Shown: positions 26,214 to 34,186 of the stretch, piece after piece
Layout of the letters: the number at the start of each line of letters is the position of its first letter
Position numbering within the stretch: position 1 is the first letter of the stretch
Source: JBGTFE01 sp049799955
GTDB lineage: Bacteria; Acidobacteriota; Blastocatellia; Pyrinomonadales; Pyrinomonadaceae
Assembly (NCBI GenBank): GCA_049799955.1
Contig: JBARIW010000146.1
Location: 1 to 64,000, forward strand
DNA length: 64,000 bases
Reading direction: 5' to 3'
Program-made: the position numbers and the translations under genes
Notes under the pieces: generated by a model
The model's database searches: none
What the model was told of the DNA's origin: nothing
What the model saw: the letters and a program-made list of their open reading frames with translations, nothing else

Positions 26214-26893
26214 TAAACCAGAAAAGCGTCAAACGCCCAGCCGCTTTGCCCGCCGTAATCAATCTGACACCAGCGTCCCGTGCGCCGCCCGATTTTTACC
26301 GAAAAGCTTTGACAGCCCGTTACGTTTACGCTCGCGCCGTCGGGAATCTGCGCGATGCGATAGCCCGTTTCTGAGTTCGGCTCGCTTCTTAAGGCGAGAA
26401 AACCGTCGCCCGGCGAGCTGACACGCGCCGTGTTTCCGGTTTCCTTTCGCGCCGGAATTGTCGGAACCGGCGTCGGGCTTTTTTGATTTTTCAAATCTTC
26501 GACCTGTTTTTTGAGGTTGGCAACTTCATCATCAGGCGTTTGCGAATTTGTCGGTGTCGGCGAGCTTTTCGTGTTCGAAATTGTCTTGTCATTCGGTTTA
26601 AACAGCATAAAAGCGGCAAACCCGGCAAAAACGAGAATCACCAGCGCCAGCAGACCGACAAGAAGCGCGACGGTTTTTGAGCTTCCGCCCGGCGCGGATT
26701 GATTGGAAGTTACCGGCGGCGTAAAAATCGGTGAAGTTTCGCGCGCGAAATCTACCCGCACCGGATTGCTACCAGAGGAAATCACACGCGTTTGTTCTTC
26801 ATCGACAATCGCAAACAGCGTCGAGCCGTCAGAGAGACAAAAGTTTAATGTTTCATCCGCGTAAGTCGCCTTGCAAACAGGACATTGTTTCAT
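26210..26893 (-). CDS. Zinc-ribbon, membrane-anchored SH3-like protein
   Basis: 227 residues. The N-terminus MKQCPVCKATYADETLNFCLSDGS is a zinc-ribbon-like Cys cluster facing the cytoplasm; one membrane helix follows at about 74-95. After a Thr/Pro/Gln-rich stretch with a short coiled coil, residues about 160-227 form a bacterial SH3-like domain (PGDGFLALRSEPNSETGYRIAQIPDGASVNVTG) exposed outside, which in relatives binds peptidoglycan or proteins. This zinc-ribbon/TM/sensor layout is frequent in Acidobacteriota. Role unknown. Converges with the GT4 gene with a four-base overlap. Confidence 0.78.
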   Translation of the reverse strand: MKQCPVCKATYADETLNFCLSDGSTLFAIVDEEQTRVISSGSNPVRVDFARETSPIFTPPVTSNQSAPGGSSKTVALLVGLLALVILVFAGFAAFMLFKPNDKTISNTKSSPTPTNSQTPDDEVANLKKQVEDLKNQKSPTPVPTIPARKETGNTARVSSPGDGFLALRSEPNSETGYRIAQIPDGASVNVTGCQSFSVKIGRRTGRWCQIDYGGQSGWAFDAFLVY

Positions 26894-27214
26894 AAATTCG
26901 CCTTTAGGATTCTATAGAGTTTTACTCTCATTTTCAGGAAAAATCAAGAAATCGGAGCTAATTGGCGAGAGAATGTAAAAGACAAATTGTAACAATTAGC
27001 GTTTGATATAAAGCTCTAAAATAAGTTTGATAAATAAAAGGACTGGATAATATCTGCGGGAAAATGAATTTTTTAGTGGAAACTAGTTGTAATTTGTTAT
27101 ATTTTCACGTATTAATATTGTGAGAATAAAAATCAAATTTTGAAAAAAGGACAGGGCGAAAAATGCCTGCCGTTTAATCCGAGAGGCATCGCTGAATTTT
27201 CGTTTGGTTTTAGC
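26894..27214. other. AT-rich intergenic region
   Basis: A 321-base gap. I find no gene. It contains a perfect dyad AATTGT-A-ACAATT at 26985-26997, about 95 bases upstream of the zinc-ribbon/SH3 gene start, which could be an operator. The rest is AT-rich without clear repeats. Confidence 0.4.
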
Positions 27215-27400
27215 TTATCCGAAAATTGATACTATAAAATCGAAAATATCCTTTATAACGGGATTTTCGACAGGTTCAGCCGGACGACAGGTTGTTCCCT
27301 GCGGACAGGCTTTTCCGCCGATAGGAATTTGACCTTCGTCTGCAAAAATGGAAATAGACAGAACGAATAACAAAAAGAAAGTTGTAGTAAATTTTTTCAT
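27215..27400 (-). CDS. Small exported peptide, candidate signal
   Basis: 61 codons. A clean signal peptide (MKK, hydrophobic 8-18, cleavage after Ile-Phe-Ala near residue 20) is followed by a 41-residue mature part with a central GGKACPQGTTC segment (two Cys five residues apart) and a C-terminal hydrophobic, possibly helical stretch from IKDIFDF onward. GAGG precedes the ATG by nine bases on the minus strand. It is divergent from the TPR-HTH regulator 90 bases away. Very small exported proteins beside a TPR regulator suggest a signalling or bacteriocin-like peptide, but I recognise no family; treat the function as unknown. Confidence 0.6.
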   Translation of the reverse strand: MKKFTTTFFLLFVLSISIFADEGQIPIGGKACPQGTTCRPAEPVENPVIKDIFDFIVSIFG

Positions 27401-27431
27401 TGATTTTAGCCTCTTTTAATTTTTTCAGTTA

Positions 27432-27479
27432 AACGATTTTTCAACAATCGTTCAAAAATATATTAGCAAGAAAACTTGC
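27432..27479. promoter_or_regulatory. Two dyads in the peptide/regulator divergent gap
   Basis: Dyad 1: AACGATT (27432-27438), seven-base spacer, AATCGTT (27446-27452). Dyad 2: GCAAG-AAAA-CTTGC (27466-27479). A TATATT at 27459-27464 lies between them and could be the -10 of the regulator gene. Together they look like operators for autoregulation. Confidence 0.5.
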
Positions 27480-27490
27480 AAAAGGATTAT

Positions 27491-29197
27491 ATGCTTCCAG
27501 AAACCACTTGTAAATTAACTTTGCCAGAAGCGCTTCAACTAATTGAAGAAGCAAGAAATGCGGAGCTTTGCAGAGATACACACTCTTTGCGGAAAATCTT
27601 GCAAGCTGTTTGGAATAACATTGAAGAAACGCCTGACTTTAATAATTATGATGATGTCGTTAAAGCAGAGCTTTTGAGACTTTGCGGTGTATTTTTAAGT
27701 TTTTATGGTAATTCAAAAAACTTAAGAAATTATCAAATTAGGGGCAAAGATTTATTGACTAACGCTGTCGAGATTTTTGAAATAAATCAACTTCATGATA
27801 AAGCTGCTGAAGCAAAAGTTATGCTCGCCTTTTGCTACTGGAACGAAGGAGAAGTCAGCGAATGTGAGGCGATTCTGGATTTTGTAGAAGCTGAATTCGG
27901 GAAAAATCTGCTTCATCCCGTTTATCTTCAAATATGCATCAATCGGTTACTGATATATTTTTGGAATCAGGATATTAAACCTGCGCTAAAAATTATTGAA
28001 GAAATTAACGCGCCTATGCGGTTTTGCACCAATGTGCGGCTTCAAGCAATGTTCCATAATCAGGCAGGTATTTTTTATACAAATACCGCAGAGTATGATA
28101 AAGCTGTTTTTCATTTGAATGAAGCTATTCGCTTTGCAGAAAAAACAAATAATAAAGTATTTGTCGGAATCAATCTTAATAATCTTTCTTTTTTATACAA
28201 GGATATAAAAGAGTATGACACTGCATTTAAATATATTTCAGAATCGATTGATAAATTTAAGCGAACAGGTCATCAGGGCTTTCTTTCACACGCTCTTGAT
28301 ACAAAAGCCTTAATTTATCTGGATTGGAATAAGACGGAGAGAGCACTCGAAACTATTAATCAATCAATTGAATATTTTAACCGGGGCGAAGATTTTCGCG
28401 GTTTGACGGATGCGCTTTGGACAAAGATTCGTTGTCTTTTTCGTCTCGGTCAGACAGAAGAAGGTTTTAACGTTTTTGCCGAGCTTGGACATATTGCACA
28501 AGAACGCATCGGTGAAGTCGCCGTTCAAAAATTTACTAAAAAGCTGACCGAAGAAGTTTACGTGTTGCGGCATCTTCCCTTAGCGGAAGAATCCGCCGAA
28601 TTTAGAAAAACGCGTGTGGCGAAGGCTTTAGTCGAAGCAAACGGCACGGTCGGCGTAGCGGCAAAGATTTTGGGATTGAACAGTCATCAGGCGCTTTCCG
28701 ATATTTTGAACAAACAATTTCCCGGCTTGCTCCAGGAGCTCGGATTCTCGCGGCGTGCGCGACGCGGTACAGTCATGAAAAGTTCGCAGGCTGAAACCGT
28801 AAATTCCGATTACTTTCTCAGCGAGCGTGAGATTACGCGTCTTATTCTGCCGGGCAGTAATTTTTCGTTTGATTTTAATATTTCGACGGAAAAATTCGAG
28901 ACGTTTTATTTCGATAAGTATTTAATGAGAAATTTCGGCATCGATTCCGCCTCAATCGTCGCGGTTGTCCCCGTATCCAAATTAAAAGCCGGGCAAAACA
29001 TCGTGGTTTGCGACAAAGATGTTTTTACCGTCGCAAAAGTTGAATACAACGATTGGTCGGGCATCTATTTCATCTCCGACGCGCGCGGCGAACCGCTCCC
29101 GCTCGACGAAAAAAACGTCGTCGGCGAACCCGTCGGCTACTGCCTGTTTTCCAAAACTGATGAGAAATTTATCGAGTTCTCCAAACTCGAAGGATAA
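27491..29197 (+). CDS. TPR - Fis-like HTH - S24-like regulator
   Basis: About 568 residues from ATG 27491 (AAAGGA just upstream; an in-frame TTG lies at 27476). Residues 1-360 are helical TPR-type repeats (for example MFHNQAGIFYTNTAEYDKAVFHLNEAI and ALDTKALIYLDWNKTERALETINQSI). Residues about 370-415 form a Fis-like HTH (KALVEANGTVGVAAKILGL, then SHQALSDILNKQFP). The last 110 residues resemble a LexA/CI S24-like beta domain (LKAGQNIVVCDKDVFTVAKV...NVVGEPVGYCLF) with no Ser-Lys dyad evident. The 5' two thirds are clearly AT-rich, whereas the HTH and C-terminal part match the host, suggesting a fusion or recent transfer. Probably a transcription factor sensing a peptide or small ligand through its TPRs. 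Confidence 0.72.
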   Translation: MLPETTCKLTLPEALQLIEEARNAELCRDTHSLRKILQAVWNNIEETPDFNNYDDVVKAELLRLCGVFLSFYGNSKNLRNYQIRGKDLLTNAVEIFEINQLHDKAAEAKVMLAFCYWNEGEVSECEAILDFVEAEFGKNLLHPVYLQICINRLLIYFWNQDIKPALKIIEEINAPMRFCTNVRLQAMFHNQAGIFYTNTAEYDKAVFHLNEAIRFAEKTNNKVFVGINLNNLSFLYKDIKEYDTAFKYISESIDKFKRTGHQGFLSHALDTKALIYLDWNKTERALETINQSIEYFNRGEDFRGLTDALWTKIRCLFRLGQTEEGFNVFAELGHIAQERIGEVAVQKFTKKLTEEVYVLRHLPLAEESAEFRKTRVAKALVEANGTVGVAAKILGLNSHQALSDILNKQFPGLLQELGFSRRARRGTVMKSSQAETVNSDYFLSEREITRLILPGSNFSFDFNISTEKFETFYFDKYLMRNFGIDSASIVAVVPVSKLKAGQNIVVCDKDVFTVAKVEYNDWSGIYFISDARGEPLPLDEKNVVGEPVGYCLFSKTDEKFIEFSKLEG

Positions 29198-29220
29198 TTC
29201 AAGATAAAATCCAAACAAAA

Positions 29221-29247
29221 AAGGCGTGCTAATTACACGCCTTTTTT
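29221..29247. terminator. Bidirectional terminator
   Basis: AAGGCGTG, seven-base loop, CACGCCTT, with A-run before and T-run after. It lies between the regulator gene (plus) and tRNA-Asn (minus) and can end both. Confidence 0.88.
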
Positions 29248-29267
29248 GTTTGTTTCTAAATATTAAG

Positions 29268-29339
<72 letters not shown>

Positions 29340-29401
29340 AAATCGCCCGAAGGCGAATTTTTAGGTTAAGTATTTTGCTTTATCTTGTCAAGCCAACTTG
29401 C

Positions 29402-29429
29402 GATTTTAGATTTTAGATTTTAGATTTTA
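29402..29429. repeat. Single-arm heptamer repeat (GATTTTA x4)
   Basis: Four perfect GATTTTA units at 29402-29429, ending about 40 bases before the guaA start. No complementary arm. Same unit as the run at 15435-15476. Confidence 0.85.
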
Positions 29430-29468
29430 GATTGCTTCGACGAAAAAAAACTAGGTGGAGATTTTTAA

Positions 29469-31013
29469 TTGCAACACGAACTTATCTTAATTCTCGATTT
29501 CGGCTCGCAATATACACAGCTTATCGCAAGGCGCGTGCGCGAACAGGGCGTTTACTGCGAAATTGTTCCGTTTCACCAATCGCTTGAAGAAATTGTCAGA
29601 AAAAATCCGAAAGGCGTAATTCTCTCGGGCGGACCGAATTCGGTTTATGACGAAGACGCGCCGAGAGTTGCCGCCGATTTTTACGAAAAAATTAACGCGC
29701 CGATTCTCGGAATCTGTTATGGAATGCAGCTTCTGGCGGTTGATTTGGGCGGCGAATCAAAACCCGCGACGCGGCGCGAATACGGGCACGCGCGGCTGAA
29801 AGTTTTGAGCGGAAAGACACAGCTTTTCGATGAGCTGCCGTTTGAGCTCGACGTTTGGATGAGCCACGGCGACCACGTTGTCGCTCTGCCCGAAGGCTTT
29901 CACACGACGGCGACGACGGGCGATGTCGTAACCGCTATTGAAAACGACGAGAAACGAATTTTCGCCGTCCAGTTTCACCCCGAAGTTTCGCACACGCCGC
30001 TCGGAAAAGAGATTTTGCGAAACTTTTTATTCAATATTTGCGAATGCCTCGGCGATTGGACATCGAAGCAGTTTATCAAGGAAGAAATCGAAAAAATCCG
30101 CGCAATCGTCGGCGAAAATGATAACGTCGTCTGCGGTCTTTCGGGCGGCGTCGATTCTACGGTCGCGGCGGCGCTCGTTCACGAAGCTATCGGGAATCGC
30201 CAAACCTGCATTTTCGTCAACAACGGCTTGCTTCGCGCCGGAGAATTTGAAGAAACTCTCAAGCTTTACAAGGAAAAGCTGCATTTAAACGTGCGCGGCG
30301 TTGACGCTTCCGCCGGATTTTACGAGGTTTTGAAAGACATTTCCGAGCCTGAAGCGAAACGCAAGGCAATCGGCAGCAAATTTATCGATGTTTTCGACGC
30401 GGAAGCTCATAAAATAGGCGATGTAAAATGGCTCGTTCAAGGCACGCTTTATCCTGACGTTATCGAATCCGTAAGCCTGCGCGGCGCGTCCGTAACGATA
30501 AAATCGCATCACAACGTCGGCGGTCTGCCCGAAAAGATGAACCTGAAATTAATCGAGCCTCTGCGCGAGCTTTTCAAGGACGAAGTTCGCTTAATCGGCA
30601 AAGATTTGGGAATTCCCGCCGAAATTCTTGAACGTCATCCTTTTCCCGGTCCGGGCTTAGCCGTGCGGATTCTGGGCGACATCACGACTGAAAAAGTCGA
30701 GCTTCTCCAAAAAGTTGACCGCATTTTTATCGAGGAGCTGCACAAATTCAAGCTTTACAACGAAGTCTGGCAAGCCTTCGCCGTTCTTCTGCCGGTTCAA
30801 TCGGTCGGCGTAATGGGCGATTTTCGCACCTACGAGCGAACAATCGCGCTCCGCGCCGTAACTTCGACCGACGGAATGACCGCCGACTGGGCGCGCCTGC
30901 CGCACGAATTTCTCCAATCCGTCTCGTCGCGCATCACAAGTGAAATTCGCGGCGTAAACCGCGTCGTTTACGACATTTCATCAAAACCGCCGAGCACGAT
31001 TGAGTGGGAATAA
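29469..31013 (+). CDS. guaA: GMP synthase (glutamine-hydrolysing)
   Basis: 514 residues; makes GMP from XMP, ATP and glutamine in the cytoplasm. The N-terminal class I glutaminase (about 1-195) has nucleophile Cys83 in GICYGMQLL and the His/Glu pair in FHPEVSHT. The ATP-pyrophosphatase domain has GLSGGVDSTVAAAL (about 222-235), and the C-terminal dimer domain ends in KPPSTIEWE, the conserved end of GuaA. It starts with TTG at 29469, supported by GGTGGAG eight bases upstream; no closer ATG precedes the conserved ILILDFGSQ strand. No guanine riboswitch signature is seen upstream. Confidence 0.97.
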   Translation: MQHELILILDFGSQYTQLIARRVREQGVYCEIVPFHQSLEEIVRKNPKGVILSGGPNSVYDEDAPRVAADFYEKINAPILGICYGMQLLAVDLGGESKPATRREYGHARLKVLSGKTQLFDELPFELDVWMSHGDHVVALPEGFHTTATTGDVVTAIENDEKRIFAVQFHPEVSHTPLGKEILRNFLFNICECLGDWTSKQFIKEEIEKIRAIVGENDNVVCGLSGGVDSTVAAALVHEAIGNRQTCIFVNNGLLRAGEFEETLKLYKEKLHLNVRGVDASAGFYEVLKDISEPEAKRKAIGSKFIDVFDAEAHKIGDVKWLVQGTLYPDVIESVSLRGASVTIKSHHNVGGLPEKMNLKLIEPLRELFKDEVRLIGKDLGIPAEILERHPFPGPGLAVRILGDITTEKVELLQKVDRIFIEELHKFKLYNEVWQAFAVLLPVQSVGVMGDFRTYERTIALRAVTSTDGMTADWARLPHEFLQSVSSRITSEIRGVNRVVYDISSKPPSTIEWE

Positions 31014-31023
31014 AAAGCTGTAA

Positions 31024-31872
31024 CTATTTACTTTCGGAATTAGAAGTGTCTGATTTTTCTGCTTTAATTAGTGGACAAAGCTTTTGCGCTTCGTCAGTAA
31101 TTAGCGAAAATAGTTCTTCAGACATTTTCTTTTCAACTTCGCTAATATGTCGGAGCATATGAATAAAATCCTCACCAATTTCAATAAGCTCTTTTCCTAA
31201 TTGATTACGCACTTCTGAAATGGGTTTGGGAACAAAATCAGTAGTTCCTGAATGAGCGGCTTCTGTATCTCTACGTCGTTTTGCTATCGAAAGATGCTCA
31301 TTAAGACATCCTTCGTACGCATGACATAGATAATATCTATGGAAAAGAGAACCGAGAAAAGATAACTTATGCCGTTTACTTTTAGAATTGCGGCAACCAC
31401 TACATTCTCTCGACAAAAGAGAACCAAGTGCAGCATTTTTATAATCTTTTTCTGCAAAGGTCGTGCAAAATAATAGTTGTTTAATTAGAACTTCACAAAG
31501 GCGAGCAGTATATAAAACAAGTTCATTATATAATCTTATTCGTTTAGTTTCTGCCTCATAAGAATTAATTAGTTCAGAACTTTCAGTAAAATATGCACAA
31601 TCATTAATTATTACAGTGTAGACTTTTACAAGAACTGAGGCACTTTTAGTATATGGATTAGAAAAAGAATTTTCATCTGATGAAAATAATCTCAAATCTG
31701 CTGGTTGTCTTAGTAACCAATTTCTTAGTTCTGTTGCAAATGGATAAAAATTAACGCGAATTGGGCGCTCGTTTATCCAAAATGCTGCTTCACGACGAAC
31801 TCCCCAATCCATATGATAGGCAATTTTGGGGTCGTTATGTGGAATATGGTTGGCTTTCTTATTTTGAGCCAT
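31024..31872 (-). CDS. AT-rich orphan protein, function unknown
   Basis: 282 residues, mostly helical. It carries a possible zinc-binding ECSGC pair in the middle (about 155) with a basic stretch after it, and a charged C-terminal coiled region (EVEKKMSEELFSLITDEAQKL). The coding DNA is markedly more AT-rich and uses more A/T-ending codons than guaA beside it, which points to horizontal acquisition. It converges with guaA 10 bases apart. The long-helix, Arg-rich layout recalls HEPN-like or other defence-associated proteins, but I see no RX4-6H motif that would prove this. Confidence 0.55.
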   Translation of the reverse strand: MAQNKKANHIPHNDPKIAYHMDWGVRREAAFWINERPIRVNFYPFATELRNWLLRQPADLRLFSSDENSFSNPYTKSASVLVKVYTVIINDCAYFTESSELINSYEAETKRIRLYNELVLYTARLCEVLIKQLLFCTTFAEKDYKNAALGSLLSRECSGCRNSKSKRHKLSFLGSLFHRYYLCHAYEGCLNEHLSIAKRRRDTEAAHSGTTDFVPKPISEVRNQLGKELIEIGEDFIHMLRHISEVEKKMSEELFSLITDEAQKLCPLIKAEKSDTSNSESK

Positions 31873-32013
31873 AAAATCATATTAATAATCTCTTGTTTAT
31901 TGTCAAAGACAAGATTCAAATAGACACACTTATATCTACACGGCAGATATAAGAGAACAAAAGGAATTACGAACAGCCGCTATTGAATTACAAAAACTGT
32001 CGGCGAAGTTTAT

Positions 32014-32397
32014 TTATTTGTTTTCGCCGCCTTTGTTGCCGCTGTCTTTTGTTTTGCGCGTTAAACCGGAAGCGCGTTCGGATTCGCGGACGAAGCCCAT
32101 TGCGCCGTAGAGCTGGCTGTCCGTGCCGAAGTCTTCGTGCCCGTCCACGCCTTTGCGAACATCGACAGCATCGTCGTCGAGACTCGCGTATATCGTGTCG
32201 CGCTCGGCTTCTTTTGCTTTGAGCTGCGTTCTGAGGTCTTCAATTTCATCTTCGACCACCTGCGCGGCGGCGATTTTGCGTTCGAAGTCCTCTTTGCTCG
32301 TTTTGCGGAATTTAAGAACGTTTGGCGCGATTTCATTCCACGCGTTCAATATTCTCAAAACTTTTTCCTTGATTCGTTTAACTTGTACTTTTGCCAT
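32014..32397 (-). CDS. Coiled-coil protein downstream of a 21-bp array
   Basis: 127 residues from ATG 32397, chosen because AGAGG lies 8 bases upstream. The same frame continues open to ATG 32700 through the 21-bp array, which would add a 101-residue heptad-patterned extension without a ribosome-binding site; I consider that less likely but not excluded. The protein starts basic (KVQVKRIKEKVLRILNAW), has a coiled coil at about 35-70 (FERKIAAAQVVEDEIEDLRTQLKAKEAERD) and a polar, disordered C-terminus ending GNKGGENK. No known domain recognised. Confidence 0.6.
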   Translation of the reverse strand: MAKVQVKRIKEKVLRILNAWNEIAPNVLKFRKTSKEDFERKIAAAQVVEDEIEDLRTQLKAKEAERDTIYASLDDDAVDVRKGVDGHEDFGTDSQLYGAMGFVRESERASGLTRKTKDSGNKGGENK

Positions 32398-32461
32398 ATT
32401 TTTAACCTCTATTCGATTAAATTTAGTTTTTACGACGCTTTTGCGCCGGTTTTTAACCAAA

Positions 32462-32692
32462 AATCTCTTTTCTCCGTCTAAAGAAGCCTTTTCTTCAATA
32501 ATAGAAGCCTTTGTTACGCTCGTAGAAAGCTTTGTTGCCGCCGTAACAAGCCTTGTTATCGTCGTAACAAAGGCTTCTACCGCGATAGAAAGCTTTTCTC
32601 CGAACGAAGAAAACACTTCTCCCGTGAGGAAAAAGGCTTTTGTGTAGAGAGAAATTGCTTCGCTTATTCGGGAAACCTGCGTCGCCAACAAA
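32462..32692. repeat. Array of eleven 21-bp units
   Basis: Units begin at 32462, 32483, 32504, 32525, 32546, 32567, 32588, 32609, 32630, 32651 and 32672, always 21 bases apart. Each has a 10-base core such as GAAGCCTTTG, GAAAGCTTTG, ACAAGCCTTG or ACAAAGGCTT (several are palindromes around AAGCTT or AGGCTT) followed by a variable 11-base segment often ending CGTA. Twenty-one bases is two helical turns, so cores lie on one DNA face. It sits in the 416-base gap upstream of the 32014-32397 gene, read on the minus strand as its leader. Confidence 0.85.
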
Positions 32693-32813
32693 CAATTCAT
32701 GGAGATTATGAGGGCGACAGAGTATTTTTGATTGGATTTATTTTAATATCGAAAATGCTTTTGTCAAGCACTTTTTTAAAGATAAAAACGTCTTTTTAGT
32801 TTAGATTTAACGG

Positions 32814-33605
32814 TTAGAAAAACTCGTCGAGCAATTTGTAAAAATGAATCTTTTTCCGGTCAGGCTCGATGCCGTAGATTTCGAAGACTTTTTCTTCGTA
32901 TTCTTCGCCGAAATTGTATTTAATGCTTCTGGTTAAAAGCGCGATGTCCTGATATTTGTCGGCGATTCCGGCGTTTCCGAGGTCGATGAAGCCGTTTAAT
33001 TTGCCGTTTTTGAGTATGACGTTCGGCAGGCAGTAGTCGCCGTGCGTGAAAACTAAATCTTCGCCGAAAGGTTTTGTTTCGATAAGCTCGCGGAAAATGT
33101 CTTCGGCGGTTCTGCCCTGTCTTTCTTCGTCAAAATCGCTTGTATCAATTAGATTTTTCGATATTCTTTCGCGGACGATTTCGATTACGGAATCGACGCG
33201 CGAATCAAACGGGCAATCTTCAAGCGGCAGACTGTGAATCATTTTCAGCCCGTTTGCTAACTGCTCGATTAAGCGCGGAATGTCGGTTTTCAGCGAATCG
33301 TCGCTGGCTGGCAAGCCGTAGATTTCGGAAAGCAGAAGATAATCCGTATTTTCATCTTCGGCAAACAGAAGAACTTCCGGCACGGGAAGACAATTTTCGA
33401 GCCATTCGAGCTTTGATTTTTCGTCCGAAAGCGAAAACGCGGGAATGCGCGGCGCAATTTTTAAGTAAAGAGAATTTTTATCCGCCGCTTCGAGCCGGAA
33501 AACTTTCGACGGCGAAAGTCCGAGATGAATTTGCCGGAAAGCGTAGCCGGAAACTGCGTCGGCGAAATTCGGCGGCATCGATTGTCGTAAAATTTCAGGA
33601 TTCAT
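32814..33605 (-). CDS. APH(3')-type aminoglycoside phosphotransferase
   Basis: 263 residues, the usual APH(3') length. The Brenner motif HGDYCLPNV places the catalytic Asp at 190 and Asn at 195, with the metal-binding Asp208 in GFIDLGNAGIADKYQDIAL, the same numbering as in APH(3')-IIIa. An ATP-anchoring Lys lies at 49 (LYLKIAP), and the protein ends LLDEFF, the canonical APH(3') terminus that contacts the aminoglycoside. It should phosphorylate kanamycin-like drugs, although chromosomal relatives in environmental bacteria may have another substrate. It overlaps mug by four bases (ATGA), so the two are co-transcribed. Base composition resembles neighbours, arguing for a resident gene. Confidence 0.9.
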   Translation of the reverse strand: MNPEILRQSMPPNFADAVSGYAFRQIHLGLSPSKVFRLEAADKNSLYLKIAPRIPAFSLSDEKSKLEWLENCLPVPEVLLFAEDENTDYLLLSEIYGLPASDDSLKTDIPRLIEQLANGLKMIHSLPLEDCPFDSRVDSVIEIVRERISKNLIDTSDFDEERQGRTAEDIFRELIETKPFGEDLVFTHGDYCLPNVILKNGKLNGFIDLGNAGIADKYQDIALLTRSIKYNFGEEYEEKVFEIYGIEPDRKKIHFYKLLDEFF

Positions 33606-34168
33606 TCGTTTTCTACGGCTTGACGCACCTCGCTGAAGAGTTCGGCTAAATCATTTGCCTGATAATGCGCGTTCAAACCGCTCGGATTCGGCAGAAGCCA
33701 GACGCGCGTTTTGCCGATTTTTTCCGTCTGCAAGCCGAGCTTTGCTTTCGGTTTTTGAAAAGCTGTGCGATACGCGCCGATGCCGAGAACGGCGAGCGTT
33801 TGCGGTTTGTATTTTTCGATTTTTCTCAACAAAGCTTTTCCGCCTTCGACGTATTCCTCGGTCGTCAGCTCATCCGCTCTGGCGGTCGTTCGTTTGCAAA
33901 AACTCGTGATGCCGTAGCCGAGTTCCAAAAGCTCGTGTTCTTCCGAAGGATGCAGAATTCTGCCGGTAAAACCCGCAAGGTGCAGGACTTTCCAGAAACG
34001 ATTGCCCGGTTTGGCGAAGTGAAATCCGGTCGCGCCCGACCAGATGCCGGGATTAATGCCGCAGAATAAAACTTTGAGGTTGTAATCTATCAAGTCTTCG
34101 GTCGTGCGGTTGATTGCGTCGCGCAAATCTTCTTTTGTCGGTTTGAAGCTTTTCATCTTTTCAATCAT
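33602..34168 (-). CDS. mug: G:T/U mismatch-specific DNA glycosylase Mug
   Basis: 188 residues. Family signatures: VLFCGINPG (about 33-41) with the catalytic Asn, GFHFAKPGNRFWKVLHLAGFT, and the LPNPSGLNAHYQ intercalation motif near the C-terminus. Removes uracil, ethenocytosine or thymine from mismatches with G in duplex DNA. The most likely start is ATG 34168, or ATG 34156 (MKSFKP). Its stop overlaps the start of the APH(3') gene, a pairing that looks accidental rather than functional. Confidence 0.9.
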   Translation of the reverse strand: MIEKMKSFKPTKEDLRDAINRTTEDLIDYNLKVLFCGINPGIWSGATGFHFAKPGNRFWKVLHLAGFTGRILHPSEEHELLELGYGITSFCKRTTARADELTTEEYVEGGKALLRKIEKYKPQTLAVLGIGAYRTAFQKPKAKLGLQTEKIGKTRVWLLPNPSGLNAHYQANDLAELFSEVRQAVENE

Positions 34169-34186
34169 ACAAAAAAGAGAAGATAA

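Noticed and set aside
29345..29468. Purine riboswitch before guaA
   Set aside because: Only 120 bases including a heptamer run; no conserved three-way junction elements seen.
32123..32647. Plus-strand 174-codon frame across the 21-bp array
   Set aside because: First half is a shadow of the 32014-32397 gene; no ribosome-binding site. The open frame over the array follows from its 21-base period.
32462..32692. CRISPR array
   Set aside because: Units are only 21 bases, cores vary from unit to unit, the 11-base segments are far too short for spacers, and no cas gene is nearby.
32398..32700. N-terminal extension of the 32014-32397 protein through the array
   Set aside because: No ribosome-binding site before ATG 32700, whereas AGAGG precedes ATG 32397; kept as an alternative in the finding on the array.
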